From contig CAJUIS010000010.1 in assembly GCA_910586645.1 (NCBI GenBank), positions 16,603-80,602 of the forward strand: a stretch of 64,000 nucleotides of DNA. The letters are read 5' to 3'. The notes beneath the pieces are model-generated. The model saw only the letters and a list, made by a program, of their open reading frames with translations, ran no database searches and was not told where the DNA came from. Made by a program: the position numbers and the translations under genes. Source of the DNA: an uncultured Lachnospiraceae bacterium (GTDB taxonomy: Bacteria; Bacillota; Clostridia; Lachnospirales; Lachnospiraceae). Positions 44,801 to 53,464 of the stretch are shown here, piece after piece (positions within the stretch are counted from its first letter, which is position 1; each line of letters starts with the position of its first letter).

Positions 44801-46297
44801 ATGTTATTTAACTCATTGGATTTTTTAATCTTCTTTCCGGCTGTAACGCTGCTTTATTTTATTATGCCGCAGAAATTAAAGCAGATGTGGCTGCTGGTTG
44901 TCAGTTACTATTTTTATATGTGCTGGAATGCAAAATATGCGCTTTTGATTTTGTTTTCCACAGCCGTTACGTATGCCAGCGGCCTTTTGCTGGAAAAAGC
45001 AAAGACAGGCCCATGGGATGACGCCAGGAAAGTCAGGTATAAAAATCTTACGGTAGCGCTCAGCTTTACGTTAAATCTCGCCGTTCTTTTTTATTTCAAA
45101 TATTTTAATTTTACACTGGATACGATAAGCGGGCTGTTTCGCGCGGCTCACATTGAGCTGAATCTGCCTGTGTTTGACATTGTGCTTCCGGTTGGGATTT
45201 CATTTTATACGTTTCAGGCGCTAAGCTATACGATGGATGTTTACAGGGGAGAGATTTACGCGGAGAAAAACTTTTTCCGCTATGCATTGTTTGTGTCTTT
45301 TTTTCCGCAGCTTGTGGCAGGGCCGATCGAACGTTCCAAGAACCTGATCCGGCAGCTTGCCGTGCCGAAAAAGTTTAATTTTGAATCGGCGAGAGACGGG
45401 GCGCTGTTGATGATATGGGGATTTTTCCTAAAGGTCGTTCTGGCGGACAGAGTTGCGATTTTTGTGGACGCCGTATATGCGGATTACCAGACTTACGGCG
45501 GATGGTATCTGATTGTCGGCACGCTGTTTTTTGCGGTGCAGGTGTACTGTGATTTTTATGGATATTCTGTGATTGCGATGGGAGCGGCCGAAATTTTAGG
45601 GATTCATCTGATGGAGAATTTCGACGCGCCGTACTTTTCCACGACAGTGGCCGAGTATTGGAGAAAATGGCACATTTCTCTGACGTCCTGGTTTAAAGAT
45701 TACCTCTATATTCCGCTTGGCGGCAGCAAAAAAGGGATTGTGCGCAAGCATATCAATAAAATGGCTGTTTTTCTGGTCAGCGGCCTGTGGCATGGCGCTT
45801 CGTTTTCCTATGTGGCATGGGGAGGATTGAACGGACTGTATCAGGTGATGGGGGAACTCCTTAAGCCTGCAAGGGACAGGCTTACGGCTTTTTTGCGTTT
45901 GAACAGGGAATCGTTTGGACATAAGCTGGCAAAAATGGCATGTACGCTGTTTTTGGTGGATTTTTCCCTGATTTTCTTCCGGGCGGACCGGTTTTTGGAT
46001 GCAATTGCAATTATCCGGCAGATTGGCACGGTGAACAATCCGTGGATTTTATTTGACGGCTCCATTTATGAGTGCGGTCTGGATCAAAAGAATTTTTTTG
46101 TGGCGCTGGTGTGCATAGCGATTCTTTTATTTGCGGACTACTGCAAGCATAAAGGGATTGCGCTGCGCAAAGAGATTGCAAAACAGGATTACTGGTTCCG
46201 ATGGCTTGTAATTTCAGCTTCGGTCTGTGCAATTTTAATATTTGGAATCTGGGGAACGGAATACAATGCCGCTGGATTTTTATATTTTCAATTTTGA
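44801..46297 (+). CDS. MBOAT-family O-acyltransferase (AlgI/DltB-like)
   Basis: 498-residue polytopic membrane enzyme with about ten helices. MBOAT signatures include GISFYTFQALSYTMDVYRGE, ERSKNLIRQ, EYWRKWHISLTSWFKDYLYI and the catalytic His in FLVSGLWHGASFSYVAWG. Such proteins pass acyl (usually acetyl) groups across the membrane to extracellular polymers. The next two genes encode SGNH proteins, as in alginate-type acetylation modules; there is no dltA/dltC, so a teichoic-acid D-alanylation role is unlikely. The acceptor is probably an exopolysaccharide or cell wall glycan. Confidence 0.92.
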   Translation: MLFNSLDFLIFFPAVTLLYFIMPQKLKQMWLLVVSYYFYMCWNAKYALLILFSTAVTYASGLLLEKAKTGPWDDARKVRYKNLTVALSFTLNLAVLFYFKYFNFTLDTISGLFRAAHIELNLPVFDIVLPVGISFYTFQALSYTMDVYRGEIYAEKNFFRYALFVSFFPQLVAGPIERSKNLIRQLAVPKKFNFESARDGALLMIWGFFLKVVLADRVAIFVDAVYADYQTYGGWYLIVGTLFFAVQVYCDFYGYSVIAMGAAEILGIHLMENFDAPYFSTTVAEYWRKWHISLTSWFKDYLYIPLGGSKKGIVRKHINKMAVFLVSGLWHGASFSYVAWGGLNGLYQVMGELLKPARDRLTAFLRLNRESFGHKLAKMACTLFLVDFSLIFFRADRFLDAIAIIRQIGTVNNPWILFDGSIYECGLDQKNFFVALVCIAILLFADYCKHKGIALRKEIAKQDYWFRWLVISASVCAILIFGIWGTEYNAAGFLYFQF

Positions 46298-46305
46298 GGT
46301 GGCGT

Positions 46306-47817
46306 ATGAGAGAGAAATTAAAAAAAATAGCATCCACGGCAATCTGCTGTATGCTGTTTGCCGCAATGCTTCTTTCATCCTGGAAGTTTTTGATGCGGAA
46401 GGGCAGTTATGTGAAAAATGAAGATTTTTACAGTTATGAGGGAGACTATGACGTTTTGTTTCTTGGCACAAGCCATGTGGTGATGGGCGTTTCTCCAATG
46501 GAACTGTGGAAGGATTACGGCATTGTATCTTACAATCTCGCCAATCACGGACAGTGGATTCCGATTGATTACTGGGTATTAAAAAACGCCCTGGATTATA
46601 CGAAACCAAAACTTGTGGTTTTGGATATCCGGGCCATTGATATAGAAAATAATAAAGTTTCCCCGGAACATGCGGCGCAGACGCATGAATCGTTTGACCG
46701 GATGCCGCTGAGCAGGAATAAAATCGCTGCGATTTATGATCTGTTTCCAAAAGGGGAGCGGATGGAATATCTGTTTGATTTTTCCATTTATCATACCAGA
46801 TGGAAAGAAATCGATCAGACGTTTTTTGAAGAGGCGCTTCCGTCAGAGGAAAAGGGGGCGGATCTTGACAATTCGAATAATTTTGATCAGACGAAAATAT
46901 ATGAGCTGAAGCCGCCGAAGATTTATGATAAGAGCGAAATGAATACAGGGGAGACGGTCGGAAAAGAGTATCTGCGGAAAATCATTGAGCTGTGCCGGGA
47001 GGAAGGGATAGAAATTCTGCTGACGTCGCTTCCGTATGCGCCAAACCACGCTTATCAGAAGTGGCTGAACAGCGCGCAGGCCATTGCGGACGAGTATGGC
47101 GTCCCCTACCTTGATATGATTGTGGAAGATACTTTTGTCAATTATCATACAGATTTTTTTGACGAGGATCATCTGAATTCTTCCGGGGCGAAAAAGACGA
47201 CAAAGGAGCTGGGCAGGTACTTAAAGGAGAATTTCGATTTGCCGGATCACAGAGACGGAGAGGCTGCAGAGAAGTGGAACCAGGATTATGAGGATTACAA
47301 AGCGCATAAAGTGGAAGCGCTGAAACTGCAGAAAAGTCTGGATACGTATCTGATGCTGCTGGCCGACGACGATTTTGACGCAGTGATTGAAATTTATAAT
47401 CCCAGGATCTGGAAAGATTCGCATTATGTGCATCTGTTTGAAAATCTGGGCGTTGACGGGGAACAGGTAACAAAAGATACGGACTTAATCGTGATCAAAG
47501 AAGCCGGGAAGTCCGTGGATATGATTGAAAATTTCCATGACTCGGAAGGGGTGACGGAGACGTCCGCCGGACAGATAGGACTGTTTATTGAGGAGATGGA
47601 CGAAGAAGACAACGTCAAATCGTACGGCGTATATTTGGACGATGAAAAACGGTATACAGCGGGGCTTCTGGAGAATGCGGGCATAAGGATCCTTGTTCTG
47701 GACAAGGATACAGGGGAAACTGCAGATATGGTCACATTTTCCTATACGGTGAAAAACCAGAAAAATTATAAACTGAAGCTTATGGCGATAAACGGGGAAC
47801 CAGTTGAGGAGGAATGA
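46306..47817 (+). CDS. SGNH-fold membrane-anchored protein, MBOAT partner
   Basis: 503 residues. An N-terminal anchor (about 8-26) is followed by an extracellular SGNH domain: LFLGTSHVVMGVSP (Ser of block I), a conserved LANHGQWIPIDYW, and the Asp-His pair in FFDEDHLNSSGAKK. The last 170 residues form an additional domain without recognised motifs. Together with the MBOAT gene eight bases upstream it resembles AlgX/AlgJ- or DltD-like partners that transfer the acyl group to the polymer. ATG 46306 follows GAGGTGG; the stop overlaps an ATG of the next gene region. Confidence 0.85.
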   Translation: MREKLKKIASTAICCMLFAAMLLSSWKFLMRKGSYVKNEDFYSYEGDYDVLFLGTSHVVMGVSPMELWKDYGIVSYNLANHGQWIPIDYWVLKNALDYTKPKLVVLDIRAIDIENNKVSPEHAAQTHESFDRMPLSRNKIAAIYDLFPKGERMEYLFDFSIYHTRWKEIDQTFFEEALPSEEKGADLDNSNNFDQTKIYELKPPKIYDKSEMNTGETVGKEYLRKIIELCREEGIEILLTSLPYAPNHAYQKWLNSAQAIADEYGVPYLDMIVEDTFVNYHTDFFDEDHLNSSGAKKTTKELGRYLKENFDLPDHRDGEAAEKWNQDYEDYKAHKVEALKLQKSLDTYLMLLADDDFDAVIEIYNPRIWKDSHYVHLFENLGVDGEQVTKDTDLIVIKEAGKSVDMIENFHDSEGVTETSAGQIGLFIEEMDEEDNVKSYGVYLDDEKRYTAGLLENAGIRILVLDKDTGETADMVTFSYTVKNQKNYKLKLMAINGEPVEEE

Positions 47818-47834
47818 TGGACAGGGAGGCTCCT

Positions 47835-49148
47835 ATGAGAAAAAAGAGAAGGGTTTTAGTGTGCAGAACGGCGGTTTTGGGATTCATTTTGGCTTTGGCG
47901 GTTCTTTTGGGAGAAGGGAAAACGGCCAAAGCGGCGGAGGCGCCGGAAGTGTTTCTGGAGCAGACGGAAATTACCATGAATCCGGCGACGACCAGAATGC
48001 TTAAGCTGACCGGGGCGTCGTCAAAGGTGAAGTGGTCAAGCAGCAACAAAAAGGTGGCGCAGGTGGACGCTTCTTCCGGAAAAGTGACGGCGAAGGCGAA
48101 AGGGACGGCAGTGATTACAGCGTCTTATCAGAAGGAAAAGTATTTTTGCAATGTGACTGTTTCCTATGGAACATATACGGCGGCGGACGGGATGCGCTAT
48201 AAGGATACGGGCGGCAGTTTTGGACGTACCGGCCGGTGGTTTAAAAAGAGCGTTGGCGGAGGAAATTATTATTTTACCAATGCGGATGGAAGCGCGGCAT
48301 ATTTTAAAGTAGTAGGAAGCAAATATGTAAATATCAATTTTGTTTCGAACGTAAGCGCGGGGACGCCTTACTTTGCCTATTCCATAGACGGAGGCAAGAT
48401 GAAGCGTCAGTCGATAAGCAAAAAGAAAGTGAGCGTCGGCAATCGTAAGAGGCATTATGTCCGCCTGATCATTGACGCGACGTCGGAGTATGAGAACCGC
48501 TGGAGAGGAGAAGCGGGCGTTGGCATTAAAAGCATTGAGCCGGTAACGAAAACAGGTGTTGTTACGGCTGTTAAGCCGCAGAATGCAGTGATTGCATTTT
48601 ATGGGGACAGTATATCAAAAGGCGTTCGGACTTTAAATATGGGAACGCCGTCCGGTACGAGCGCGACGCACAGCTATTCCTGGTATTGCGCCGAGCAGCT
48701 TGATCTGGTGCCGTATTTTGCCGGTTTTGGAGCCTCCGGGATTATACAGCCGGGGACTGCGGACAAATGCATTAATGTCATCAACAAGTTTTCCGCATCC
48801 AGGAAAGCGGCGTCTTTTACAGCGGAGGTAATTGTGGTAGAGCATGGGACAAATGATGTTTTTACCCATGGGGACGGCTATGTGGCCGAATACAGAAAAG
48901 TTCTTGAACTTTTACATAAAAACCATCCGAAGGCGAAAATTTTTGCGATGATACCGCTCAATCAGATTCATGCCGATGAAATACGGCTGGCCGTTTCGGC
49001 TTATAAAAAATGGTGCACGGTGGTTGAGACGTCTTCTTTAACGCTTCCTTACACGGATGGGATCCATCCAAGCGCGTCGGGCTCAAAGACGATGGGAAAA
49101 TATCTGGCAAAGAAGATTGCTGCAAAGAGAAAGGTTTCCTTAAAATAG
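47835..49148 (+). CDS. Secreted GDSL/SGNH hydrolase with Ig-like (Big2) domain
   Basis: 437 residues. A signal peptide (about 1-35, ending AKAAEA) is followed by a Big2 Ig-like domain (about 40-110, KWSSSNKKVAQVDASSGKVTAKA), a beta-rich region, then an SGNH esterase domain: FYGDSISKG with the Ser, HGTNDVF and DGIHPSASG with Asp and His. It probably removes or rearranges acyl groups on the surface polymer acylated by the two upstream proteins. ATG 47835 is chosen for GGGAGG at 47824-47829; in-frame ATGs at 47814 and 47817 lie too close to GAGGAGG. Confidence 0.88.
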   Translation: MRKKRRVLVCRTAVLGFILALAVLLGEGKTAKAAEAPEVFLEQTEITMNPATTRMLKLTGASSKVKWSSSNKKVAQVDASSGKVTAKAKGTAVITASYQKEKYFCNVTVSYGTYTAADGMRYKDTGGSFGRTGRWFKKSVGGGNYYFTNADGSAAYFKVVGSKYVNINFVSNVSAGTPYFAYSIDGGKMKRQSISKKKVSVGNRKRHYVRLIIDATSEYENRWRGEAGVGIKSIEPVTKTGVVTAVKPQNAVIAFYGDSISKGVRTLNMGTPSGTSATHSYSWYCAEQLDLVPYFAGFGASGIIQPGTADKCINVINKFSASRKAASFTAEVIVVEHGTNDVFTHGDGYVAEYRKVLELLHKNHPKAKIFAMIPLNQIHADEIRLAVSAYKKWCTVVETSSLTLPYTDGIHPSASGSKTMGKYLAKKIAAKRKVSLK

Positions 49149-49163
49149 GAATGTGAGATTAAG

Positions 49164-49877
49164 ATGCTGAAAGACTATATCGTGGTGGATCTTGAAATGA
49201 CGGGTCTGCGTCCGAAAACAGACCGTATCCTGGAAATAGGCGCGGTAAAAGTGAAAAACAAGCAGGTGGAAGAGATTTTTTCAAGACTGATCCGTCAGGA
49301 GTTTGCACTGGATGAAAAGATTGTAGAGCTTACAGGGATCACCGATGAAGAGGCTGCGGCGGGAGAAGATCTGGATCTTTGCGTAAGAGCTTTTCTGGAG
49401 TTTGCAGGAGATATGACCTGGATAGGGCATAATATCATATTTGATTATGGGTTTATCAGACAGTGGGAAGTGAATCACCGGATTGAGCGGGCGGCGTTTG
49501 CTGTGGATACGCTGAAAATCGCCAGAAAATGCCTGCCGCATCTGGAAAAGAAATCATTGGATTATTTATGTGATTACTATGGAATCAAGAGAACGGCAAG
49601 ACACCGGGCGCCGGACGACGCGCTGGCAAATCAGGCACTGTATGAAATTTTAGAAAAAAATTTTCTGGAACAAGAGCCGGAGCTTTTTGAAAAAAAAGAG
49701 CTTTGCTATAAGACAAAACGTCAGACTCCGGCAACGTTAAGGCAAAAAAAATACTTGATGGAACTGGCGGAATATCATAAAATAGTTCTGGATGTTTCAG
49801 TGGAGCGGTTAAACCGCAGCGAAGCGTCCAGACTGATCAATCAGCTTATTTGGCGGTACGGAAAGCGTCAAGTTTAG
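49164..49877 (+). CDS. DEDDh-type exonuclease (DNA polymerase III epsilon-like)
   Basis: 237 residues. 3'-5' exonuclease domain with ExoI VVDLEMTGLRP, ExoII GHNIIFDYGF and ExoIII RHRAPDDALANQ, making the DEDDh catalytic set. The extra C-terminal 60 residues (KRQTPATLRQKKYLMELAEYH) resemble small domains that follow some stand-alone exonucleases. It may serve repair or RNA/DNA trimming and is not joined to PolC. It begins 15 bases after the GDSL gene and overlaps the convergent gene by 32 bases. Confidence 0.9.
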   Translation: MLKDYIVVDLEMTGLRPKTDRILEIGAVKVKNKQVEEIFSRLIRQEFALDEKIVELTGITDEEAAAGEDLDLCVRAFLEFAGDMTWIGHNIIFDYGFIRQWEVNHRIERAAFAVDTLKIARKCLPHLEKKSLDYLCDYYGIKRTARHRAPDDALANQALYEILEKNFLEQEPELFEKKELCYKTKRQTPATLRQKKYLMELAEYHKIVLDVSVERLNRSEASRLINQLIWRYGKRQV

Positions 49878-50466
49878 GCGCAAGGAAAGAGGAAAAGGAT
49901 TTGTCCATGGAAGCGACGCAGTCGGCGATCCGTTCGATTTTTTCCGGCGTATTCTGTTTTTGGTACAGTTCGGCAAGCAGAAGGTAGATTTTACTGCTGT
50001 CAATTTTTAAGGACATGGCGTATTCAAGAATGGAGACGGCGTCATTTGCATATCCCAGCGATATCTTTCGATCTGCATAAGAAAGGAGCGTGGAGGCAAG
50101 CAGATGATAGTTGTCGTCGCATTCGGTCAGTTCATTCAGGTTCGCGGGACCGTACATCAGTTTCAGATCCGTATTGGAGTACATGGACAGATTGATGATT
50201 TTTTTGCCGGAAAGCTCTTTTAAAACCGTTTCGTGCTGTAAAAGTTCCGGATCGGAAACGTTTGAAAGCGGCAGGGCGTCGGCTGAAAAAGAAAGATAAT
50301 CCAGGCCGGAAATGTCTTTCCTGCGCGTAGCGTTTGCAAGGCGTTCCCGTTCCAGAAAAGATTCGTTTGCTTCATTCTGGAGTCTGGTGTGTTTTGCTCG
50401 TTTGACAGCGAGAACTGCCGTAAAAATAACAGTTGCCGTAAAAAAAACAGGAATTGGGAGTTTCAT
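49846..50466 (-). CDS. Hypothetical membrane-anchored protein with TPR-like tail
   Basis: 206 residues, family not recognised. N-terminal hydrophobic segment (about 3-20) acts as anchor or signal, then a charged helix and, after about residue 120, helical pairs (YADRKISLGYANDAVSILEY, IYLLLAELYQKQNTPEKIE) that read like tetratricopeptide repeats. This suggests a protein-binding scaffold outside the membrane. AAAGGAT precedes the ATG. It is divergent from a 35-residue membrane peptide gene, and its end overlaps the exonuclease gene. Confidence 0.65.
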   Translation of the reverse strand: MKLPIPVFFTATVIFTAVLAVKRAKHTRLQNEANESFLERERLANATRRKDISGLDYLSFSADALPLSNVSDPELLQHETVLKELSGKKIINLSMYSNTDLKLMYGPANLNELTECDDNYHLLASTLLSYADRKISLGYANDAVSILEYAMSLKIDSSKIYLLLAELYQKQNTPEKIERIADCVASMDKSFSSFLAPKLDAFRTAK

Positions 50467-50522
50467 AGTAACATATCCTTTCTGTCAGTTTATAAATAGA
50501 ATAATATAAATGAGGTGATAAA

Positions 50523-50630
50523 ATGAACAATTTTTTTAATCCAAAAAGAAACCGCGCCATCGCAGGGATTATAGCCCTTGTGCTGGTTCTGTCTATGGTT
50601 TTGACGGCTATTTTGTCCTTTGTTGGATGA
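50523..50630 (+). CDS. Small single-helix membrane peptide, 35 residues
   Basis: ATG 50523 to TGA 50630. Soluble head MNNFFNPKRNR, then a hydrophobic helix (AIAGIIALVLVLSMVLTAIL). AGGTGAT lies at a good distance (50514-50519), and the positive-inside head makes a sensible topology. Similar short peptides of this design are known in Lachnospiraceae but have no function. Divergent from the TPR-like gene with 56 bases between. Confidence 0.65.
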   Translation: MNNFFNPKRNRAIAGIIALVLVLSMVLTAILSFVG

Positions 50631-50699
50631 TTCTGCTGCGTCTGTTACAAATATACAGAAACAGCGGGATTATGTCAATTATATTTGTGGATATGCATC

Positions 50700-50729
50700 T
50701 TGAAAAGTGCAGGGGAAATGAGCTAAAAT
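50700..50729 (+). promoter_or_regulatory. Predicted promoter of the VanW-family gene
   Basis: TTGAAA (50700-50705), 18 bases, TAAAAT (50724-50729). A TTGACA directly after it (50732-50737) has no good -10 partner. Confidence 0.5.
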
Positions 50730-50791
50730 AGTTGACAGGGATAGCTGTGTATCAAGTGATTCAGACATTTAGAGAGGATGATAGGATAATT

Positions 50792-52375
50792 ATGAAGAGA
50801 TTTTTAAAATTACTGCCGCTGCTGATTTTGGTTTTTACCGTAGGGTTTACCGGACATTCTCTGATGACGGTGGGAGCGGACGAGAAGGACGTGATACCGG
50901 ACACGGTATATATCGGGGATATTGACGTCAGCGGAATGACGAAAAGAGAAGCGGAGCAGGCAGTGGCGTCTTATGCGGATACGCTGAAAAACAAGATGTT
51001 TACACTGACGACCGGGGACAAAAGCATACAGGTGTCGGCGGAGGATTTGGGTCTTGACGTTGCGAATCCGGAAGTTGTGGAGGAAGCGTTAAATCTTGGC
51101 AAAACAGGCAATCTGATTACCCGTTACAAAGACAAAAAAGATCTGGAGAAAGAGCCGAAAAAGCTGGAAATTGCTTTTGGAGGCGATGAAGAGAAAATAG
51201 AGACGCTGCTTTTGGTAAATGCGGAAAACCTGAATCAGGAAGCTGTCAACAGCGGTCTGACGCGTGAAAACGGATCTTTTTCCATTATTGACGGCGCGGA
51301 CGGAATCGAAATAAACGTTGCGGAATCAGTGGATCAGATTGGGGAATATCTGGCGAAGGAATGGGATGGCTCCAATGCATCCATTACACTGGCAACGGAA
51401 GTGACGAAACCGCAGGGTTCCAGAGAAGAATTGTCAAGAGTAAAAGATCTTCTGGGCGGATTTCACACAGATTACAGTTCCTCTGCGGCGGGAAGAGCCA
51501 AAAACGTACGGAACGGCGCGGAGAAAATCAACGGAAGCGTGGTATTTCCGGGCGAACAGTTTTCCGTTTATGAAGCAGTCAGCCCGTTTGATGCGGAAAA
51601 CGGATATGAGCTGGCGGGATCTTATGAAAACGGCACAACGGTGCAGACGTATGGAGGCGGCATCTGCCAGGTTTCCACTACGCTGTACAATGCGGTAATA
51701 CTTTCTGAGCTTCAGGTTGACGAACGTTACAACCATTCCATGATTGTCACATATGTAAAGCCTTCCATGGATGCGGCGATTGCGGGGACGTCAAAGGATT
51801 TGAAATTTACCAATGATACGGACGCGCCGATTTACATTGAAGGCTATACGGAAGGCGGACAGATTTACTTTAATATTTACGGAGAGGAAAGCCGTCCGGA
51901 AAACCGCAAAGTTACATTTGAAAGCGAGACGCTCAGCAAAACTGAGCCGGGAGTTACGCTGAAAGCGGACGGAGGACACGGAATCGGATATTTTGCAACG
52001 CTCAGCAGTTCCCATGTCGGATATACGGCAAAGCTTTGGAAAGTCGTAACGGTAAACGGTGTGGAAGAAAGCCGGACGGAATTTAACAGCAGCAGGTACA
52101 ATCCTTCTAACCGGATTGTTGCCGTGGGTACGGGTACAGACAATCCGGAAGCGGCGGCCCAGATGGCTGCGGCAATTGCAAGCGGCAGTGAAGAGGCGTG
52201 CCGGAATACGGCTGCTGCGCTTGCGGGAGATCCGGCGGCCCAGGCGGCGGCTGCGGCGGCAGCCCAGGCGGCGGCGGAAGCAGCGGCGGCTCAGGCGGCA
52301 GCGGAACAGGCGGCGGCAGCCCAGGCAGCGGCAGACGCGGCTGCGGCGGCTCAGGCAGGACTGTCGGATCAGTAA
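50792..52375 (+). CDS. VanW-family secreted protein with Ala/Gln-rich tail
   Basis: 527 residues. Signal peptide (about 1-29), two YoaR-like putative peptidoglycan-binding repeats (IGDIDVSGMTKREAEQAV), then the VanW domain (about 235-365: FPGEQFSVYEAVSPF, YGGGICQVSTTLYNA). Family members sit at the cell wall and influence glycopeptide response; mechanism unknown. The last 55 residues are almost only Ala, Gln and Glu, predicted helical. ATG 50792 follows AGGATAATT; the in-frame upstream TTG overlaps the promoter region. A hairpin follows. Confidence 0.88.
   Translation: MKRFLKLLPLLILVFTVGFTGHSLMTVGADEKDVIPDTVYIGDIDVSGMTKREAEQAVASYADTLKNKMFTLTTGDKSIQVSAEDLGLDVANPEVVEEALNLGKTGNLITRYKDKKDLEKEPKKLEIAFGGDEEKIETLLLVNAENLNQEAVNSGLTRENGSFSIIDGADGIEINVAESVDQIGEYLAKEWDGSNASITLATEVTKPQGSREELSRVKDLLGGFHTDYSSSAAGRAKNVRNGAEKINGSVVFPGEQFSVYEAVSPFDAENGYELAGSYENGTTVQTYGGGICQVSTTLYNAVILSELQVDERYNHSMIVTYVKPSMDAAIAGTSKDLKFTNDTDAPIYIEGYTEGGQIYFNIYGEESRPENRKVTFESETLSKTEPGVTLKADGGHGIGYFATLSSSHVGYTAKLWKVVTVNGVEESRTEFNSSRYNPSNRIVAVGTGTDNPEAAAQMAAAIASGSEEACRNTAAALAGDPAAQAAAAAAAQAAAEAAAAQAAAEQAAAAQAAADAAAAAQAGLSDQ
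52220..52369 (+). repeat. GC-rich low-complexity tract coding the Ala tail
   Basis: Repeated GCGGC/CAGGCGGC units encode the Ala/Gln tail of the VanW protein. The tract is clearly GC-richer than its surroundings and keeps all three plus frames open (Gly/Ser-rich and Arg-rich in the others), a sign of slippage-prone repeat growth. Confidence 0.8.
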
Positions 52376-52409
52376 ATGAAGGACGTAAACAGATAGGGAA
52401 ATATAGAGA

Positions 52410-52441
52410 AATAAGGCTGTCTTTTTGCAGACAGCCTTATT
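52410..52441 (+). terminator. Hairpin after the VanW-family gene
   Basis: Perfect 12-bp stem AATAAGGCTGTC/GACAGCCTTATT with an eight-base loop. No T-run follows (TGTGAGG), and it ends 10 bases before the next ATG, so it may be a weak terminator or may affect initiation of the next gene. Confidence 0.6.
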
Positions 52442-52451
52442 GTGAGGTTTT

Positions 52452-53435
52452 ATGAAAACAGGAAAAGTATCGGAGAGCGTTTTAAAGCGTTCTGTTTTAA
52501 AACAGATTCATACAAAAAGGGAAGAAGTGATTTTAGGCGCCGCCGTTGGGGAGGATTGTGCGGCAGTTCAGTTAAAAGAAGACGAAATTTTTGTGCTTTC
52601 GACAGATCCCATAACCGGGACGTCAGAGGACATTGGAAATCTTGCGGTTCAGGTGACGTTAAACGATCTGGCAAGTTCCGGGGCGCAGCCGGTTGGCATT
52701 TTGCTTACGGCTTTGCTGCCGGAAGACATTACGGAGCAGGAAATACGGAAGATGACGCAGCAGGCGGAAGAAGCCTGTCAAAAGGCGAATGTGCAGATTA
52801 TGGGCGGGCATACGGAAGTTACTTCCGCAGTCAGCCGTCCTGTATTGTCTGTGACGGGAGTCGGCAAAGTAAAAAAGGGCGGACTGATTTCTACATCCGG
52901 CGTAAAGGCAGGTATGGATATTGTTGTGACGAAATGGGTGGGATTAGAAGGAACGTCGATTCTTGCAAAGGAAAAAAAACAGGAGCTTTTGACGCGCTTT
53001 TCAGAACGGTTTATCACAGGGGCTCAAAAGTTTGATGAAATGCTTTCCGTTCTTCCTGAAGCGCACGCTGCCGTAAAATCGGGTGTTTCCGCAATGCATG
53101 ACATAACGGAGGGCGGGATTTTCGGCGCGCTGTGGGAGATGGCGGAAAGCTCCGGTGTGGGGCTTGAAATTGAATTAAAAAAAATCCCCTTAAAACAGGA
53201 AACGGTTGAAATCTGCGAATTTTTTGGACTGAATCCCTATGGACTGATTTCAAGCGGAGCCATGCTGATGGCGGCAAAGGACGGCAACAGGCTGACGATG
53301 GATTTGAAAAAAGAAGGGATTGCTGCCTGTGTAATCGGCAAAGCGACGGCTGGAAACGACAGGATTTTGTTAAATGGAGATGAAAAGAGATTTTTAGAGC
53401 CGCCAAAGACGGATGAGCTGTATAAAGCGGTCTGA
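52452..53435 (+). CDS. AIR synthase-related (HypE/PurM-like) protein
   Basis: 327 residues, two-domain ATP-binding fold of the PurM/HypE/SelD superfamily. Visible: GAAVGEDCAAV near the N-terminus, LSTDPITGTSEDIGNLAVQV with the nucleotide-binding Asp, VQIMGGHTEVT and SAMHDITEGGIFGALWEMAE. HypE itself ends in the thiocyanate-carrier Cys motif PRIC; here the end is TDELYKAV without Cys, and no hyp or hydrogenase genes are near. A stand-alone family member of unknown substrate. It may be co-transcribed with the Lrp gene 29 bases downstream. Confidence 0.85.
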   Translation: MKTGKVSESVLKRSVLKQIHTKREEVILGAAVGEDCAAVQLKEDEIFVLSTDPITGTSEDIGNLAVQVTLNDLASSGAQPVGILLTALLPEDITEQEIRKMTQQAEEACQKANVQIMGGHTEVTSAVSRPVLSVTGVGKVKKGGLISTSGVKAGMDIVVTKWVGLEGTSILAKEKKQELLTRFSERFITGAQKFDEMLSVLPEAHAAVKSGVSAMHDITEGGIFGALWEMAESSGVGLEIELKKIPLKQETVEICEFFGLNPYGLISSGAMLMAAKDGNRLTMDLKKEGIAACVIGKATAGNDRILLNGDEKRFLEPPKTDELYKAV

Positions 53436-53464
53436 TTATTTGAAAACAGGAAAGGAGCGACAGT

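Noticed and set aside
44801..47817. dltB-dltD genes of teichoic acid D-alanylation
   Set aside because: No dltA ligase or dltC carrier is adjacent, and the SGNH partner is longer than DltD with an extra domain; a general polymer acylation role fits better.
52442..53035. 197-codon plus-strand frame over the HypE-like gene
   Set aside because: It overlaps a well-supported gene in another frame and reads Gly/Arg/Ser-rich without domains. The nearby frame at 52059-52379 is the Ala-repeat tract read out of frame.
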